Below the pieces are notes generated by a model. The model did no database searches. It was not told the DNA's origin and saw only the letters and a list, made by a program, of their open reading frames with translations. A stretch of DNA of 52,093 nucleotides from positions 1 through 52,093 of the forward strand of contig JAPQLC010000035.1 in the NCBI GenBank assembly GCA_030826945.1, in the 5' to 3' direction. Of the stretch, positions 24,744-34,119 are shown in pieces. The position numbers were made by a program, and so were the translations under genes. Origin of the DNA: Candidatus Thiobius zoothamnicola. GTDB taxonomy: Bacteria; Pseudomonadota; Gammaproteobacteria; Chromatiales; Chromatiaceae. The stretch's first letter is position 1. Each line of letters opens with the position of its first letter.

Positions 24744-25550
24744 ATGGACTGGCAAGCCGAGTTGACGCTTGGTTTTCGTCAAGTCAACGGTCGTACTTTA
24801 TTGGCGCATCGTCAGCGCAGAGGGCCGTTGACGGTGCAGCGGCCATTTTATCCAGAGGTTGATGTTTGTCATTTGTATTTACTGCATCCACCGGGCGGCG
24901 TGGTTGGTGGTGACCAACTGACTATTCAAGCGGATTTGGCCAAGCAGGCGCATGCACTGATCACCACACCGGGGGCGACCAAATTTTATCGTAGTGCGGC
25001 GCAACAAGCCGCGCAAAATCAACATCTGACTATCGCTGATGGCGCTCGATTGGAATGGTTTCCGCAAGAAAATATCTATTTCCCAGGTGCAGAGGTCAGG
25101 TTGCAAACACGCATTGAGTTACAAGGTAATGCGCGATTGGCGTTGTGGGAAATACATTGTTTAGGTCGGCCAACCTTAAGCGAGGCTTTTAATCGCGGTA
25201 AAATTGAGGCGGGTTTACAACTCTGGCGTAATGGAAAGCCTTTATTGTTAGAGCGGCTTCGGATGGAGGCGGAGCGAAATGCTTATGCTTCTCTGTTACA
25301 GGGTCAGCCAGTGGTTGCGACTCTATTAATCAGTCATGCTGGTGCTGAAGCTTTGGCGAAGGTGCGTGAATTGCTGGTTAAACGTGGCGAAAAAATGAGT
25401 GCGGCGACTTTGCTTGAGGATTTACTGGTCGTACGTTATCTAGGTTGTTCAACTGAACGGGCGCGAAAATTGTTTGTGGATGTATGGCGCGTCTTGCGTC
25501 CGGCATTGATGGGCAAAGTGGTTTGTATGCCGAGGATTTGGGCAACTTGA
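24744..25550 (+). CDS. ureD: Urease accessory protein UreD
   Basis: UreD is the first accessory protein to bind the urease apoenzyme and forms the channel for nickel delivery with UreF and UreG. The 268-residue protein shows HPPGGVVGGDQL, TTPGATKFYRS, EWFPQENIYFPGA and the end VWRVLRPALMG...PRIWAT, all typical. It starts directly after the small exported protein and is followed 72 bp later by ureA, so it heads the urease cluster. Confidence 0.95.
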   Translation: MDWQAELTLGFRQVNGRTLLAHRQRRGPLTVQRPFYPEVDVCHLYLLHPPGGVVGGDQLTIQADLAKQAHALITTPGATKFYRSAAQQAAQNQHLTIADGARLEWFPQENIYFPGAEVRLQTRIELQGNARLALWEIHCLGRPTLSEAFNRGKIEAGLQLWRNGKPLLLERLRMEAERNAYASLLQGQPVVATLLISHAGAEALAKVRELLVKRGEKMSAATLLEDLLVVRYLGCSTERARKLFVDVWRVLRPALMGKVVCMPRIWAT

Positions 25551-25622
25551 GTAAACCCCACCAGAAAATGGGTGTCATAACCATGACATATTTGATGCGT
25601 GATAAATCATTAGAGATATCCT

Positions 25623-25925
25623 ATGGAACTTTCCCCCAGAGAAAAAGACAAGCTGTTGATATTTACCGCCGCCTTGTTGGCTGAGCGGCGTAAAGCACGT
25701 GGTTTGAAACTGAATTATCCGGAGGCGGTGGCCTTCATCAGCGCTGCCATTATGGAGGGTGCGCGTGAAGGGAAAAGCGTAGCTGAGTTGATGGATGATG
25801 GGCGCACTTTATTGACCCGTGATGACGTGATGGAGGGCGTGCCGGAAATGATTCATGATGTGCAGGTTGAAGCGACTTTTCCCGACGGCACTAAGCTGGT
25901 GACTGTGCATGACCCAATCTTGTAA
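25623..25925 (+). CDS. ureA: Urease subunit gamma
   Basis: The 100-residue structural subunit begins [23 protein letters not shown] and contains [10 protein letters not shown] and [21 protein letters not shown], as in other bacterial gamma subunits. It forms the trimeric urease with UreB and UreC, which hydrolyses urea to ammonia and carbamate. Confidence 0.97.
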   Translation: MELSPREKDKLLIFTAALLAERRKARGLKLNYPEAVAFISAAIMEGAREGKSVAELMDDGRTLLTRDDVMEGVPEMIHDVQVEATFPDGTKLVTVHDPIL

Positions 25926-26013
25926 GGGAGATGTAGGGCTGACAGGTTCCGCCGAGTGTCGTATGACACCTAAGCGGATTGCGCTGATGCTGAGTCAAAC
26001 TGAAGGATAATCC

Positions 26014-26322
26014 ATGATCCCAGGTGAAATTATCGTCGCCAAAGGCGATGTTGAATTAAATGCCGGACGCGAGACCATCCAATTAACGGTCGCTAATAAT
26101 GGTGATCGTCCTATCCAAGTGGGTTCGCATTATCATTTTTACGAAACAAATCGCGCTTTGGTATTTGATCGCGCGTCGAGCAAAGGTTTTCGCTTGAATA
26201 TTGCCGCTGGCGCAGCGGTGCGTTTTGAACCCGGTCAAACGCGAGAGGTTGAGTTGGTTGCCTATGCAGGTGATCGCATCGTATTGGGTTTTAATGGCGA
26301 AGTGATGGGAGAACTCGATTAA
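26014..26322 (+). CDS. ureB: Urease subunit beta
   Basis: The 102-residue subunit opens MIPGEI and has [15 protein letters not shown], then [16 protein letters not shown] and the VVLGFN-like VLGFNGEV end. A 88-bp gap separates it from ureA; its final base overlaps the first base of ureC. GAAGGA precedes the ATG. Confidence 0.97.
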   Translation: MIPGEIIVAKGDVELNAGRETIQLTVANNGDRPIQVGSHYHFYETNRALVFDRASSKGFRLNIAAGAAVRFEPGQTREVELVAYAGDRIVLGFNGEVMGELD

Positions 26323-28025
26323 TGGCAGTGATTTCACGACAAGCTTATGCCGAGATGTATGGCCCCACGGTGGGCGATAAGGTGCGTTTGGCCGATACGG
26401 CATTATTTATCCAAGTCGAAGATGATCGTACGGTCTATGGCGATGAAGTCAAATTCGGCGGTGGTAAGGTGATTCGCGATGGTATGGGGCAAAGTCAGGC
26501 AGTGTCCACTGACGTTGCTGATGTAGTGATCACCAATGCATTGATTTTGGATTACTGGGGCATCATTAAAGCGGATGTCGGCATTAAGCATGGCCGAATC
26601 AGCGGTATTGGTAAAGCCGGTAATCCTGATGTGCAACCGAATGTCGATATTGTGATTGGCCCGGGTTCTGAAGTGATTGCGGGAGAGGGGCAAATATTGA
26701 CGGCAGGTGGCATTGATGCGCACATTCATTTTATTTGTCCGCAACAAGTGGAAGAAGCTGTCATGTCAGGCGTCACCACCATGTTGGGCGGCGGAACTGG
26801 ACCCGCTACCGGCACGAATGCGACTACCTGCACGCCAGGCCCTTGGAATATGCACCGTATGCTGGAGGCGGCGGAAGCCTTGCCAGTGAACTTGGGTTTT
26901 TTAGGCAAAGGTAATGCTTCCCGTCCAGAACCCTTGTCCGAACAAATCCTGGCTGGCGCGATTGGTCTCAAGTTGCATGAGGATTGGGGCACGACGCCCG
27001 CCGCGATTGATAATTGTCTGACGGTCGCGGAAGACACTGATACTCAAGTTGCCATCCATACAGATACGTTGAATGAATCAGGCTTTGTCGAAGAGACTTT
27101 AGCCGCGATTAATGGTCGCACTATTCATACCTATCACACCGAGGGTGCCGGTGGCGGTCATGCGCCCGATATCATTAAAGCGGCGGGTCTTGCCAATGTA
27201 TTGCCTTCATCCACCAATCCGACCCGGCCTTATACGGTGAATACGGTGGATGAACATTTGGATATGCTCATGGTGTGCCACCATTTGTCTCCTGCTATTG
27301 CGGAAGATGTTGCTTTCGCTGAATCGCGTATCCGTCGTGAGACAATTGCGGCGGAAGATATTTTGCATGACCTGGGTGCCTTTTCAATGATCGCTTCCGA
27401 TTCCCAGGCGATGGGACGAGTTGGAGAGGTCATCTGCCGCACTTGGCAAACCGCGCATAAAATGAAGGTGCAACGAGGGGCTTTGGCAGGCGATGAGGCT
27501 GGCATGGATAATCTGCGCGCCAAGCGTTATATCGCAAAATATACGATTAATCCGGCAATCACGCATGGCATTGCGCATGAAGTTGGCTCAGTTGAAACTG
27601 GCAAGTTAGCGGACCTGGTGTTGTGGAAACCCGCTTTTTTTGGCGTCAAGCCCAGCCTGATTATCAAAGGCGGGATGATTGTCGCCGCGCCGATGGGGGA
27701 TCCGAACGCTTCTATTCCAACTCCGCAGCCGGTGCATTACCGCTACATGTTTGGTGCTTTGGGACGCGCGCGCGCCAGCACACGTATGACCTTTATGTCA
27801 CAAGCCGCCATTCAGGCAGGCATGGCTGAACAGTTGGATTTACAATCCATGATTGGCACCGTGAAACGGTGTCGTCGTGTCACCAAGCAAGATATGCGAC
27901 TGAACGATTACCAACCGCACCTCGAGGTCGATCCGCAAACCTATCAAGTCCGCGCTGATGGTGAGTTACTGACTTGCGAACCAGCGGAGGTACTGCCGCT
28001 GGCGCAGCGTTATTTTCTGTTCTGA
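26322..28025 (+). CDS. ureC: Urease subunit alpha (catalytic)
   Basis: This 567-residue amidohydrolase carries the bi-nickel centre. Visible elements are [12 protein letters not shown] (two His ligands), [12 protein letters not shown] with the Lys that becomes carbamylated (about 217), [21 protein letters not shown], the flap [20 protein letters not shown] with the catalytic His, and [11 protein letters not shown] with the Asp ligand. All key residues are kept and length is normal. After it come nadK and recN rather than ureE, ureF and ureG; those maturation genes must be elsewhere if the enzyme works. Confidence 0.98.
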   Translation: MAVISRQAYAEMYGPTVGDKVRLADTALFIQVEDDRTVYGDEVKFGGGKVIRDGMGQSQAVSTDVADVVITNALILDYWGIIKADVGIKHGRISGIGKAGNPDVQPNVDIVIGPGSEVIAGEGQILTAGGIDAHIHFICPQQVEEAVMSGVTTMLGGGTGPATGTNATTCTPGPWNMHRMLEAAEALPVNLGFLGKGNASRPEPLSEQILAGAIGLKLHEDWGTTPAAIDNCLTVAEDTDTQVAIHTDTLNESGFVEETLAAINGRTIHTYHTEGAGGGHAPDIIKAAGLANVLPSSTNPTRPYTVNTVDEHLDMLMVCHHLSPAIAEDVAFAESRIRRETIAAEDILHDLGAFSMIASDSQAMGRVGEVICRTWQTAHKMKVQRGALAGDEAGMDNLRAKRYIAKYTINPAITHGIAHEVGSVETGKLADLVLWKPAFFGVKPSLIIKGGMIVAAPMGDPNASIPTPQPVHYRYMFGALGRARASTRMTFMSQAAIQAGMAEQLDLQSMIGTVKRCRRVTKQDMRLNDYQPHLEVDPQTYQVRADGELLTCEPAEVLPLAQRYFLF

Positions 28026-28130
28026 TGTTATTGCAGACAGGCTGAGAGTACTAAGATAGGGCCGTCAAAAGATTGTGCTTGGACTAATGGAGTATTCGAT
28101 GAGTTTTCTTTGTCTGTATTTTGATCTATC

Positions 28131-29012
28131 GTGAGCCAGAATCAATTTCAACGGATTGCATTAATCGCCAAGCCGGATGATGATGAAAAATTAATGCCGA
28201 CATTACGCCGCCTGCATGCTTTTTTAAGTGCGCGTGAAATCCAGGCATATTGCGATTTGCGTGCCGCCGAATTGTTGGGCCGGACGGATGGTTTGTCTTT
28301 GGTTGAATTGGCGCAACGTAGTCAGTTGGCTATCGTGGTAGGGGGGGATGGCACCTTATTAAGCAGCGCGCGCCAGCTCGTGGATGCCAATGTTCCCTTG
28401 TTGGGCGTTAATTTAGGGCGTCTGGGGTTCCTGACGGACATCTCCCCGGATGATATGTTGAATATTTTGCAGGCGATTTTGCAGGGCGATTATCAGCAGG
28501 ATGAACGTTTCCTGCTCAGTTGCCAGATCGGTGATCAAGCCGCTCAACTGGCGTTGAATGATGTGGTTTTACATAAGTGGAATATCGCCCGCATGATTGA
28601 GTTTGAAACCCGGGTGAATGGCAGTTTTGTCGATACACAACGTTCCGATGGTGTGATTATTTCCACGCCAACCGGTTCAACGGCTTATGCCTTATCCGTC
28701 GGTGGGCCATTGATGTCGCCCGATCTGGATGCGATTCTGCTGGCGCCGATTTGCCCTCATACGCTCAGTAACCGTCCCATGGCGGTGCGGGGCGATAGTG
28801 AGATTGTGATCTCCGTGCGTGGCAAAACCGATCCACAACATGTCCGGGTCACTTGCGATGGTCAAGTCAGTTCGTGCTTGATGCCGGGCGACAAAATCCG
28901 TATTTGGAAATATCCTTCGCCCGTGTGTTTATTGCATCCTGCCGGGCAGGATCACTTCGATATATTGCGTGCCAAACTGGGCTGGGGTGGAAAAACCTAT
29001 TCATCATGCTGA
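28131..29012 (+). CDS. nadK: NAD kinase
   Basis: NadK makes NADP from NAD with ATP or polyphosphate. The 293-residue protein shows VVGGDGTLLSSAR with the GGDGT motif, VNLGRLGFLTDI, the NDVV and TPTGSTAYALSVGGP loops and ICPHTLSNRP. GTG at 28131 is the likely start. It overlaps recN by 7 nt; nadK-recN is a common pair in Proteobacteria. Confidence 0.96.
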   Translation: MSQNQFQRIALIAKPDDDEKLMPTLRRLHAFLSAREIQAYCDLRAAELLGRTDGLSLVELAQRSQLAIVVGGDGTLLSSARQLVDANVPLLGVNLGRLGFLTDISPDDMLNILQAILQGDYQQDERFLLSCQIGDQAAQLALNDVVLHKWNIARMIEFETRVNGSFVDTQRSDGVIISTPTGSTAYALSVGGPLMSPDLDAILLAPICPHTLSNRPMAVRGDSEIVISVRGKTDPQHVRVTCDGQVSSCLMPGDKIRIWKYPSPVCLLHPAGQDHFDILRAKLGWGGKTYSSC

Positions 29013-30667
29013 TTCGACTGATCATCCGTGATTTCGTGATTGTGCATCGTTTGGAACTTGATTTTGACGGTGGCATGAGCGCCTTGACCGGGGAGACGGG
29101 CGCAGGCAAATCCATCCTGATTGATGCATTGGGTCTGACTTTGGGCGAAAAAGCGGATGTCAGCCTGATCCGCGAGGGTTGTGAGCGGGCGGAAGTCAGT
29201 AGTGAGTTTGCGTTGGATGATTGTCCAGCGGCGCAACATTGGTTGGCGGCGCATGATTTTGCCGATGGGGAGGCTTGTCTGTTACGTCGCGTGCTGACGC
29301 AGGGAGGACGCTCGCGGGCCTATATCAATGGTGCGCCTGCCACTCAGGATGCGTTAAAGCAATTGGGTGGCTATTTGCTGGATATTCATGGGCAACATGC
29401 ACATCAATCCTTGTTGCGCGCGAATGCGCAGCGTCAATTACTGGATGATTATGCTGGCTTGCATGAGCAGGTGAATGCGGTCACGTCCCACTATCAGCGT
29501 TGGCAAACCGCGCGTGCGGCCTGGAAGCATTTGCGCCAGGCGTCGGATGATCGGGCTAATCGGTTGGATTATTTGCGTTTCCAACTGGGCGAGCTGGAAT
29601 CTGTGTTGGACGATGTGACGGATATTCCGGCGTTGGAGGCTGAGCATCGCCGTCTGACGCATGCCGATCAATTACAAACCCGTGGCGCTGAAGTCTGCTA
29701 TGCGCTTGGTGACGATGAGCAAGGATTAACCGTGCGGCTGGGTGGGCAAATCCGCCGCCTGGCCGAATTGGCGGCGCTTGACGACGATTTGCAAGGCGTA
29801 CAGGAATTGGTTGAATCGGCGCATATTCAGCTGGATGAAGCGGTTCAGGCGTTACGGCGTTATTTGGATCATTTGGCACTGGACCCGGCCCAGTTGCAAC
29901 GGCTGGATGAGCAGTTAGGTAAGTTGCATGATTTGGCGCGTAAACATCAGGGAAAAATCGCGGATCTGCCGCGATTGGTTGAACAATTCCGGCAGGAAGC
30001 GGATGCCTTGGAGAATGCGGATCATCAATTGGATCAATTAAGCGACGAGCTGAGATTATTAGAGCAGGCTTATCAGCAACAAGCCGAGTTATTAAGTCAG
30101 TCCCGTCGGCAAGCCGCTTTGCGTTTGTCTGATGCCGTCACCGCGGGCATGCAGCGATTGAGCATGCCAGGCGGACGTTTTGAGGTGGCGTGTCATGTCG
30201 GCAAGGCGGGGCAGCATGGGATTGATCAAATTGATTTTTGGGTGGCGACGAATCCGGGGCAACGGGCGGGCGCTTTGTCTTCAGTCGCGTCTGGCGGCGA
30301 ATTATCCCGCTTGTCGCTGGCGATTCAGGTGGCGACCAGTGATTGTGGTCAGGCACCGACGCTGATTTTTGATGAGGTGGATGTCGGCATCGGCGGTGCG
30401 GTGGCGGAAATTGTCGGTCAATTGATGCGGCGTTTGGGCAAACAACGGCAGGTGATGTGTGTCACCCACCTCCCTCAAGTCGCCGTACAGGCGCATCAGC
30501 AATATCGGGTGAAAAAAACTATTGATGGTGATGTCACGGAAACTAAAATCAGCCGCCTGAACGATGCCCAGCGGATTGATGAAATCGCTCGTATGTTGGG
30601 AGGCGTTGATATTACCGAGCAGACGCGGAAACATGCGGCTGAGTTGATTCAGCGCGCACAGGATTAG
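29006..30667 (+). CDS. recN: DNA repair protein RecN
   Basis: RecN is an SMC-like ATPase that acts early in double-strand break repair and is usually under LexA control. The 553-residue protein has Walker A GETGAGKSI near residue 32, a long central coiled coil interrupted by helices (about 160-390), the ABC signature ASGGELSRLSLA, Walker B LIFDEVDVGIGG and VTHLPQVA. The start is ATG 29006 inside the end of nadK; a frame 51 codons longer runs through nadK and is not supported. I see no clear LexA box directly upstream, as expected for a gene inside a transcript. Confidence 0.96.
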   Translation: MLIRLIIRDFVIVHRLELDFDGGMSALTGETGAGKSILIDALGLTLGEKADVSLIREGCERAEVSSEFALDDCPAAQHWLAAHDFADGEACLLRRVLTQGGRSRAYINGAPATQDALKQLGGYLLDIHGQHAHQSLLRANAQRQLLDDYAGLHEQVNAVTSHYQRWQTARAAWKHLRQASDDRANRLDYLRFQLGELESVLDDVTDIPALEAEHRRLTHADQLQTRGAEVCYALGDDEQGLTVRLGGQIRRLAELAALDDDLQGVQELVESAHIQLDEAVQALRRYLDHLALDPAQLQRLDEQLGKLHDLARKHQGKIADLPRLVEQFRQEADALENADHQLDQLSDELRLLEQAYQQQAELLSQSRRQAALRLSDAVTAGMQRLSMPGGRFEVACHVGKAGQHGIDQIDFWVATNPGQRAGALSSVASGGELSRLSLAIQVATSDCGQAPTLIFDEVDVGIGGAVAEIVGQLMRRLGKQRQVMCVTHLPQVAVQAHQQYRVKKTIDGDVTETKISRLNDAQRIDEIARMLGGVDITEQTRKHAAELIQRAQD

Positions 30668-30708
30668 CCGTTTGGCGGATTTCACCTGTTTTGATCATGA
30701 GAAGAACC

Positions 30709-31965
30709 ATGAGATTCACTTTTTCCCGGATTGTTTTGACCCTGTCGCTCTTGCTGACAAACGCGATTCAGGCGTCTGATTTATTACCTGTTCATGTATT
30801 CAGCCGGGGCGTGGAAAAAGCCACGGCGGTTTTGGTGGACAAAAATGCGCAGGTGGCCCATCTGGTGCAAATGGAGAATGATGAGCCGATCAGCATCCGA
30901 CAGTATACGGATTTGATGTTTGGCGAGAACAATGGCCCGAAAGAACATGAAGGGGATAAACGCACCCCTGAAGGTGTCTACCGCATCACCAGTTTTCTGC
31001 CGGATTGGGATCTGGATGTCCGGTACGGTGCTGGCGCTTTTCCATTGAATTATCCCAATCCGATTGATCGGATTGAAGGGCGTGACGGTAGCGGCATCTG
31101 GTTACATGGACGGGACGATGCCGATCTCACCAAAGACGTAACGCGCGGATGTGTGGCGTTCAATAATCAGGATATTGTTGAATTACAGCCTTTGATTGGC
31201 AAATCGGCGGATGTCGTGCTGGCACAAAACATTGATTTTGCCCCGGCTGAGACCTATCAGGTTGAACGGCGACGCTTGCTGAAAGTGCTGGATGATTTTG
31301 TTGGTGCCTGGGAAACGGGGGATTTCGACGCGATGGGCGCTATGCTGCATCCTCAATTCACAACCGCCAAGGGGCAATCCGGAAAAGCCTGGCTGAACCG
31401 TAAAAAATCGATTCACAAAGCCATCCGGCAAAGGACAATTGAGGTGGATAACGTCAGCGTCATGCGCGAGAGTAATGATCAGGTTGTATACGAATTTGTA
31501 CAATCTTACTGCGCCAGGAACATTTCAACGCGCGGCGTCAAACGTCTGTTCTTTAAACAGGATCAGGATCAACTCAAACTGATGACCGAACGTTTCTCGC
31601 CGTTGCAACCGGTGTCGATCGATAAAAATAAAGTGTTGGCGTTCATTAATGGCTGGTTAAAAGCCTGGAATGATGGGGATTTGGATCGATATATCCATCA
31701 ATATGATCGTGATTTCAAAGATGCCAAGGGACGCGGATTGGGCGCTTACCGGAATTATAAAAAAGGGATTTTCGCGGATCGCCCGGATCAGTTGGTGGAA
31801 GTGCGGGAATTGAGCATTCGTACCATCAGGGCGAATAAATTCCGTGTGTCATTTGACCAGAAATACACCAGTAAAGCGTATAGCGACATGGGGCGCAAAG
31901 AACTGGTCATCAATGCCTGCGCCGGGAAAATGGCGATTGAATCGGAAACCTGGAGAAAATTATGA
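30709..31965 (+). CDS. Exported YkuD-fold L,D-peptidase with two NTF2-like domains (Csd6/Pgp2-like)
   Basis: The 418-residue product has a signal peptide (IVLTLSLLLTNAIQA). A YkuD domain (about 35-170) follows with GDKRTPEGVYRI, then IWLHGRDDADL and TRGCVAF, which hold the catalytic His and Cys. Two NTF2-like domains come next (about 180-290 and 300-418), each opening with a helix like LLKVLDDFVGAWETGDFDAM / VLAFINGWLKAWNDGDLDRY. Helicobacter Csd6 and Campylobacter Pgp2 have a YkuD plus NTF2 layout and act as L,D-carboxypeptidases that trim tetrapeptides and set helical shape. The next gene overlaps by 4 nt and is the matching Csd4/Pgp1-like enzyme. I chose ATG 30709; starts at 30691 or 30697 are possible. 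Confidence 0.85.
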   Translation: MRFTFSRIVLTLSLLLTNAIQASDLLPVHVFSRGVEKATAVLVDKNAQVAHLVQMENDEPISIRQYTDLMFGENNGPKEHEGDKRTPEGVYRITSFLPDWDLDVRYGAGAFPLNYPNPIDRIEGRDGSGIWLHGRDDADLTKDVTRGCVAFNNQDIVELQPLIGKSADVVLAQNIDFAPAETYQVERRRLLKVLDDFVGAWETGDFDAMGAMLHPQFTTAKGQSGKAWLNRKKSIHKAIRQRTIEVDNVSVMRESNDQVVYEFVQSYCARNISTRGVKRLFFKQDQDQLKLMTERFSPLQPVSIDKNKVLAFINGWLKAWNDGDLDRYIHQYDRDFKDAKGRGLGAYRNYKKGIFADRPDQLVEVRELSIRTIRANKFRVSFDQKYTSKAYSDMGRKELVINACAGKMAIESETWRKL

Positions 31966-33392
31966 AGGCGATGGTCAGCCTGTTGATGTTCAGTCTGCTA
32001 TTGGCTGGGGCTGTTCACGCCAAGTCATCGCACAAAACCTATTTCAAGGGCTCGGATTATGAGTTGCAGGTTTACTCAGTGAAAGGTAAAGAGCCGGGTA
32101 AGACATTACTGCTGATTGGCGGTATTCAGGGCGATGAGCCGGGTGGCTATTTATCGGCTGATGCCTATGTGGACATGGCTTTGCAAAAAGGCAATTTGAT
32201 CATCGTGCCGCGCGCCAATTTTAAATCCATTATCCTGGGACAGCGTGGCCCGGATGGCGATATGAACCGCCAGTTCGGTGATAACCCGGCCCCAAATCCG
32301 ATGTTGAAAGTCGTCAATAAGCTCAAGGAACTGATTGGGCAAGCCGATATGTTCTTACATTTGCATGATGGCTGGGGGTTTCACCGACCCGAATATATTG
32401 ATGAATTACGCAATCCCTCCCGCTATGGCCAATCCTTGATTGCGGATACGGATATCTTCACCTGTGACAGTGGCGAAAAATTACATTTAGGTGATCTCGC
32501 CAAAGACATCTTACAAAAAGTCAATGCGCGCATCGCCCGGGCGGACTACCATTTGCATTACTTCAATACGCAAACAGACAGGCCGGATACCCGGCATAAG
32601 GCGATGCGGAAAACCGCGACTTTTTATGCGCTGCGTCGTCATTGCACTCCGGCTTATGGTGTTGAGGCCTCCAAAAATCTGCCTTCTTTGGCGTTGAAAA
32701 TCAGGTATCACCATCTGGTGGTAAACGCCTTTATGCGTCACCTTGACATTATCCCACTCAGCCCTACCGTGTCGCTCAAGCCCGGTAAGTTGGAATTTGC
32801 CCAACTTCAGATCAATGGTGAAAAAAGCATTGTGCATGATGGCGAAGTCGTTGATATCAAGCCGGGCGACACCGTTAAAGTGAATCGTATGGTCGCCAAT
32901 CGTTCGCGTGGTTTGTCATGCGATTTGTTGGCGTTGGGGGATTTAAATGATTTGGGGCAATCCTTCAAACTGGATCAAGGAAGGCGGTTGATCTTCCGTC
33001 AGGAAGGCCGGATGATTGGCGAAGTGGCGCTACGGGTCGGCGCAGTCGGTCAAACCTATGCCGCCGGTAAAACACGAGTGTTCGTGTTGGAAGTGAATGG
33101 CGAAAAACGTTTGGTTATGCAGAATCAGACTTTGAAATTGACGCCTGATGATCAAGTCATCATCCGCGCCAGCTTCAGCGATGGCAACAATACCCGCTCG
33201 CCGGAAATCAATTTTAAGGGATGGGTGCCGCCCGGTGTGCCGAACATCGGCGATGACCGGAATTATGTGATCAGGCTCAACAGCCCTTTGCAAAAACGAT
33301 TCTCAGTGAATGGCCGGGGACATCTCTACCCATTGGTGGCTGAATCACCGGATGGAAAGAAGTTGGGCGAGATGTATATTCAACTGCATTAA
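31962..33392 (+). CDS. M99-type D,L-carboxypeptidase (Csd4/Pgp1-like)
   Basis: The 476-residue product has a signal peptide (LLMFSLLLAGAVHA) and a carboxypeptidase domain (about 25-255). The zinc motif is Q-x-x-E (GGIQGDEPGG), not H-x-x-E; a Gln ligand here is the hallmark of Helicobacter Csd4. DMNRQF (substrate carboxylate) and LHLHDGWGF (His ligand) follow. The C-terminal half holds Ig-like beta domains (PGKLEFAQLQING, then VFVLEVNGEKRLV), also as in Csd4. Csd4/Pgp1 cleaves the tripeptide of peptidoglycan to a dipeptide and is needed for helical shape. It shares an ATGA overlap with the YkuD/NTF2 gene, so both steps of the trimming pathway are made together. Confidence 0.85.
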   Translation: MKAMVSLLMFSLLLAGAVHAKSSHKTYFKGSDYELQVYSVKGKEPGKTLLLIGGIQGDEPGGYLSADAYVDMALQKGNLIIVPRANFKSIILGQRGPDGDMNRQFGDNPAPNPMLKVVNKLKELIGQADMFLHLHDGWGFHRPEYIDELRNPSRYGQSLIADTDIFTCDSGEKLHLGDLAKDILQKVNARIARADYHLHYFNTQTDRPDTRHKAMRKTATFYALRRHCTPAYGVEASKNLPSLALKIRYHHLVVNAFMRHLDIIPLSPTVSLKPGKLEFAQLQINGEKSIVHDGEVVDIKPGDTVKVNRMVANRSRGLSCDLLALGDLNDLGQSFKLDQGRRLIFRQEGRMIGEVALRVGAVGQTYAAGKTRVFVLEVNGEKRLVMQNQTLKLTPDDQVIIRASFSDGNNTRSPEINFKGWVPPGVPNIGDDRNYVIRLNSPLQKRFSVNGRGHLYPLVAESPDGKKLGEMYIQLH

Positions 33393-33414
33393 CAACCTGT
33401 TAAGGATACTGCCC

Positions 33415-34062
33415 ATGGAATACCAACCTCCCGTGATACTTGAACCGCCGTCCACGGCACGTTCGGCGGTTATCTGGCTGCATGGTCTGGGCGCGGATGG
33501 CAATGATTTCGTTCCTGTCGCGTCCGAACTGAACGTGCAGCAGGCGCTGGGTTTACGCTTTATTTTTCCACATGCCCCAGTGCAACCAGTGACCTTGAAT
33601 GGCGGCTATCCGATGCCTGCCTGGTATGACGTATATTCCAGCGCGTTGGAACAGCAGATTGACGCAGCAGGCATTGCGCGTTCAGTGGATTATCTGAATG
33701 CACTGATCGCCGACCAGTTGCGCGATGGCATCGCGCTGAACCGCCTGGTACTCGCCGGGTTCTCTCAAGGTGGAGTTGTCGCATTGGATTGCGCTTTGCG
33801 CATGCGGGAAAAACCTGCTGGCGTGATAGCGCTTTCCACCTATCTGGCTCAGTCAGTGGGCGACGGAACCGGTCTACCTGTCTTCCAGGCGCATGGGGTG
33901 CAGGATGATGTTGTGCCATTCACTATCGCGCAAACCACAGCGCAACAGTTGCAGACATTAGGTGCCCAGGTTGACTCTCGCCATTATCCGATGGCGCACC
34001 ATGTCCATCCGCAGGAAATGAGGGATATTGCGGACTGGTTGAGGATGCGATTGGTGGGGTAG
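33415..34062 (+). CDS. Alpha/beta-hydrolase carboxylesterase (EstB/YpfH type)
   Basis: The 215-residue serine esterase shows VIWLHGLGADGNDF (oxyanion loop), MPAWYDV, the nucleophile elbow LAGFSQGG, the acid in GVQDDVVPF and the final His in MAHHVHP. It belongs to the phospholipase/carboxylesterase group that hydrolyses short esters in the cytoplasm. ATG 33415 with AAGGA upstream is the start; an in-frame extension would run through the preceding gene. The AT-rich defence insertion lies directly downstream. Confidence 0.9.
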   Translation: MEYQPPVILEPPSTARSAVIWLHGLGADGNDFVPVASELNVQQALGLRFIFPHAPVQPVTLNGGYPMPAWYDVYSSALEQQIDAAGIARSVDYLNALIADQLRDGIALNRLVLAGFSQGGVVALDCALRMREKPAGVIALSTYLAQSVGDGTGLPVFQAHGVQDDVVPFTIAQTTAQQLQTLGAQVDSRHYPMAHHVHPQEMRDIADWLRMRLVG

Positions 34063-34119
34063 GGGCGATGTGGATTCTGGGTGTGTTGTGAAATCGGCCT
34101 TATCTTCAAGGCATCAGAT

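Noticed and set aside
28080..28130. 15-codon frame upstream of nadK (ATG 28088) as a leader peptide
   Set aside because: It has no regulatory codon run or attenuator hairpin and looks incidental.
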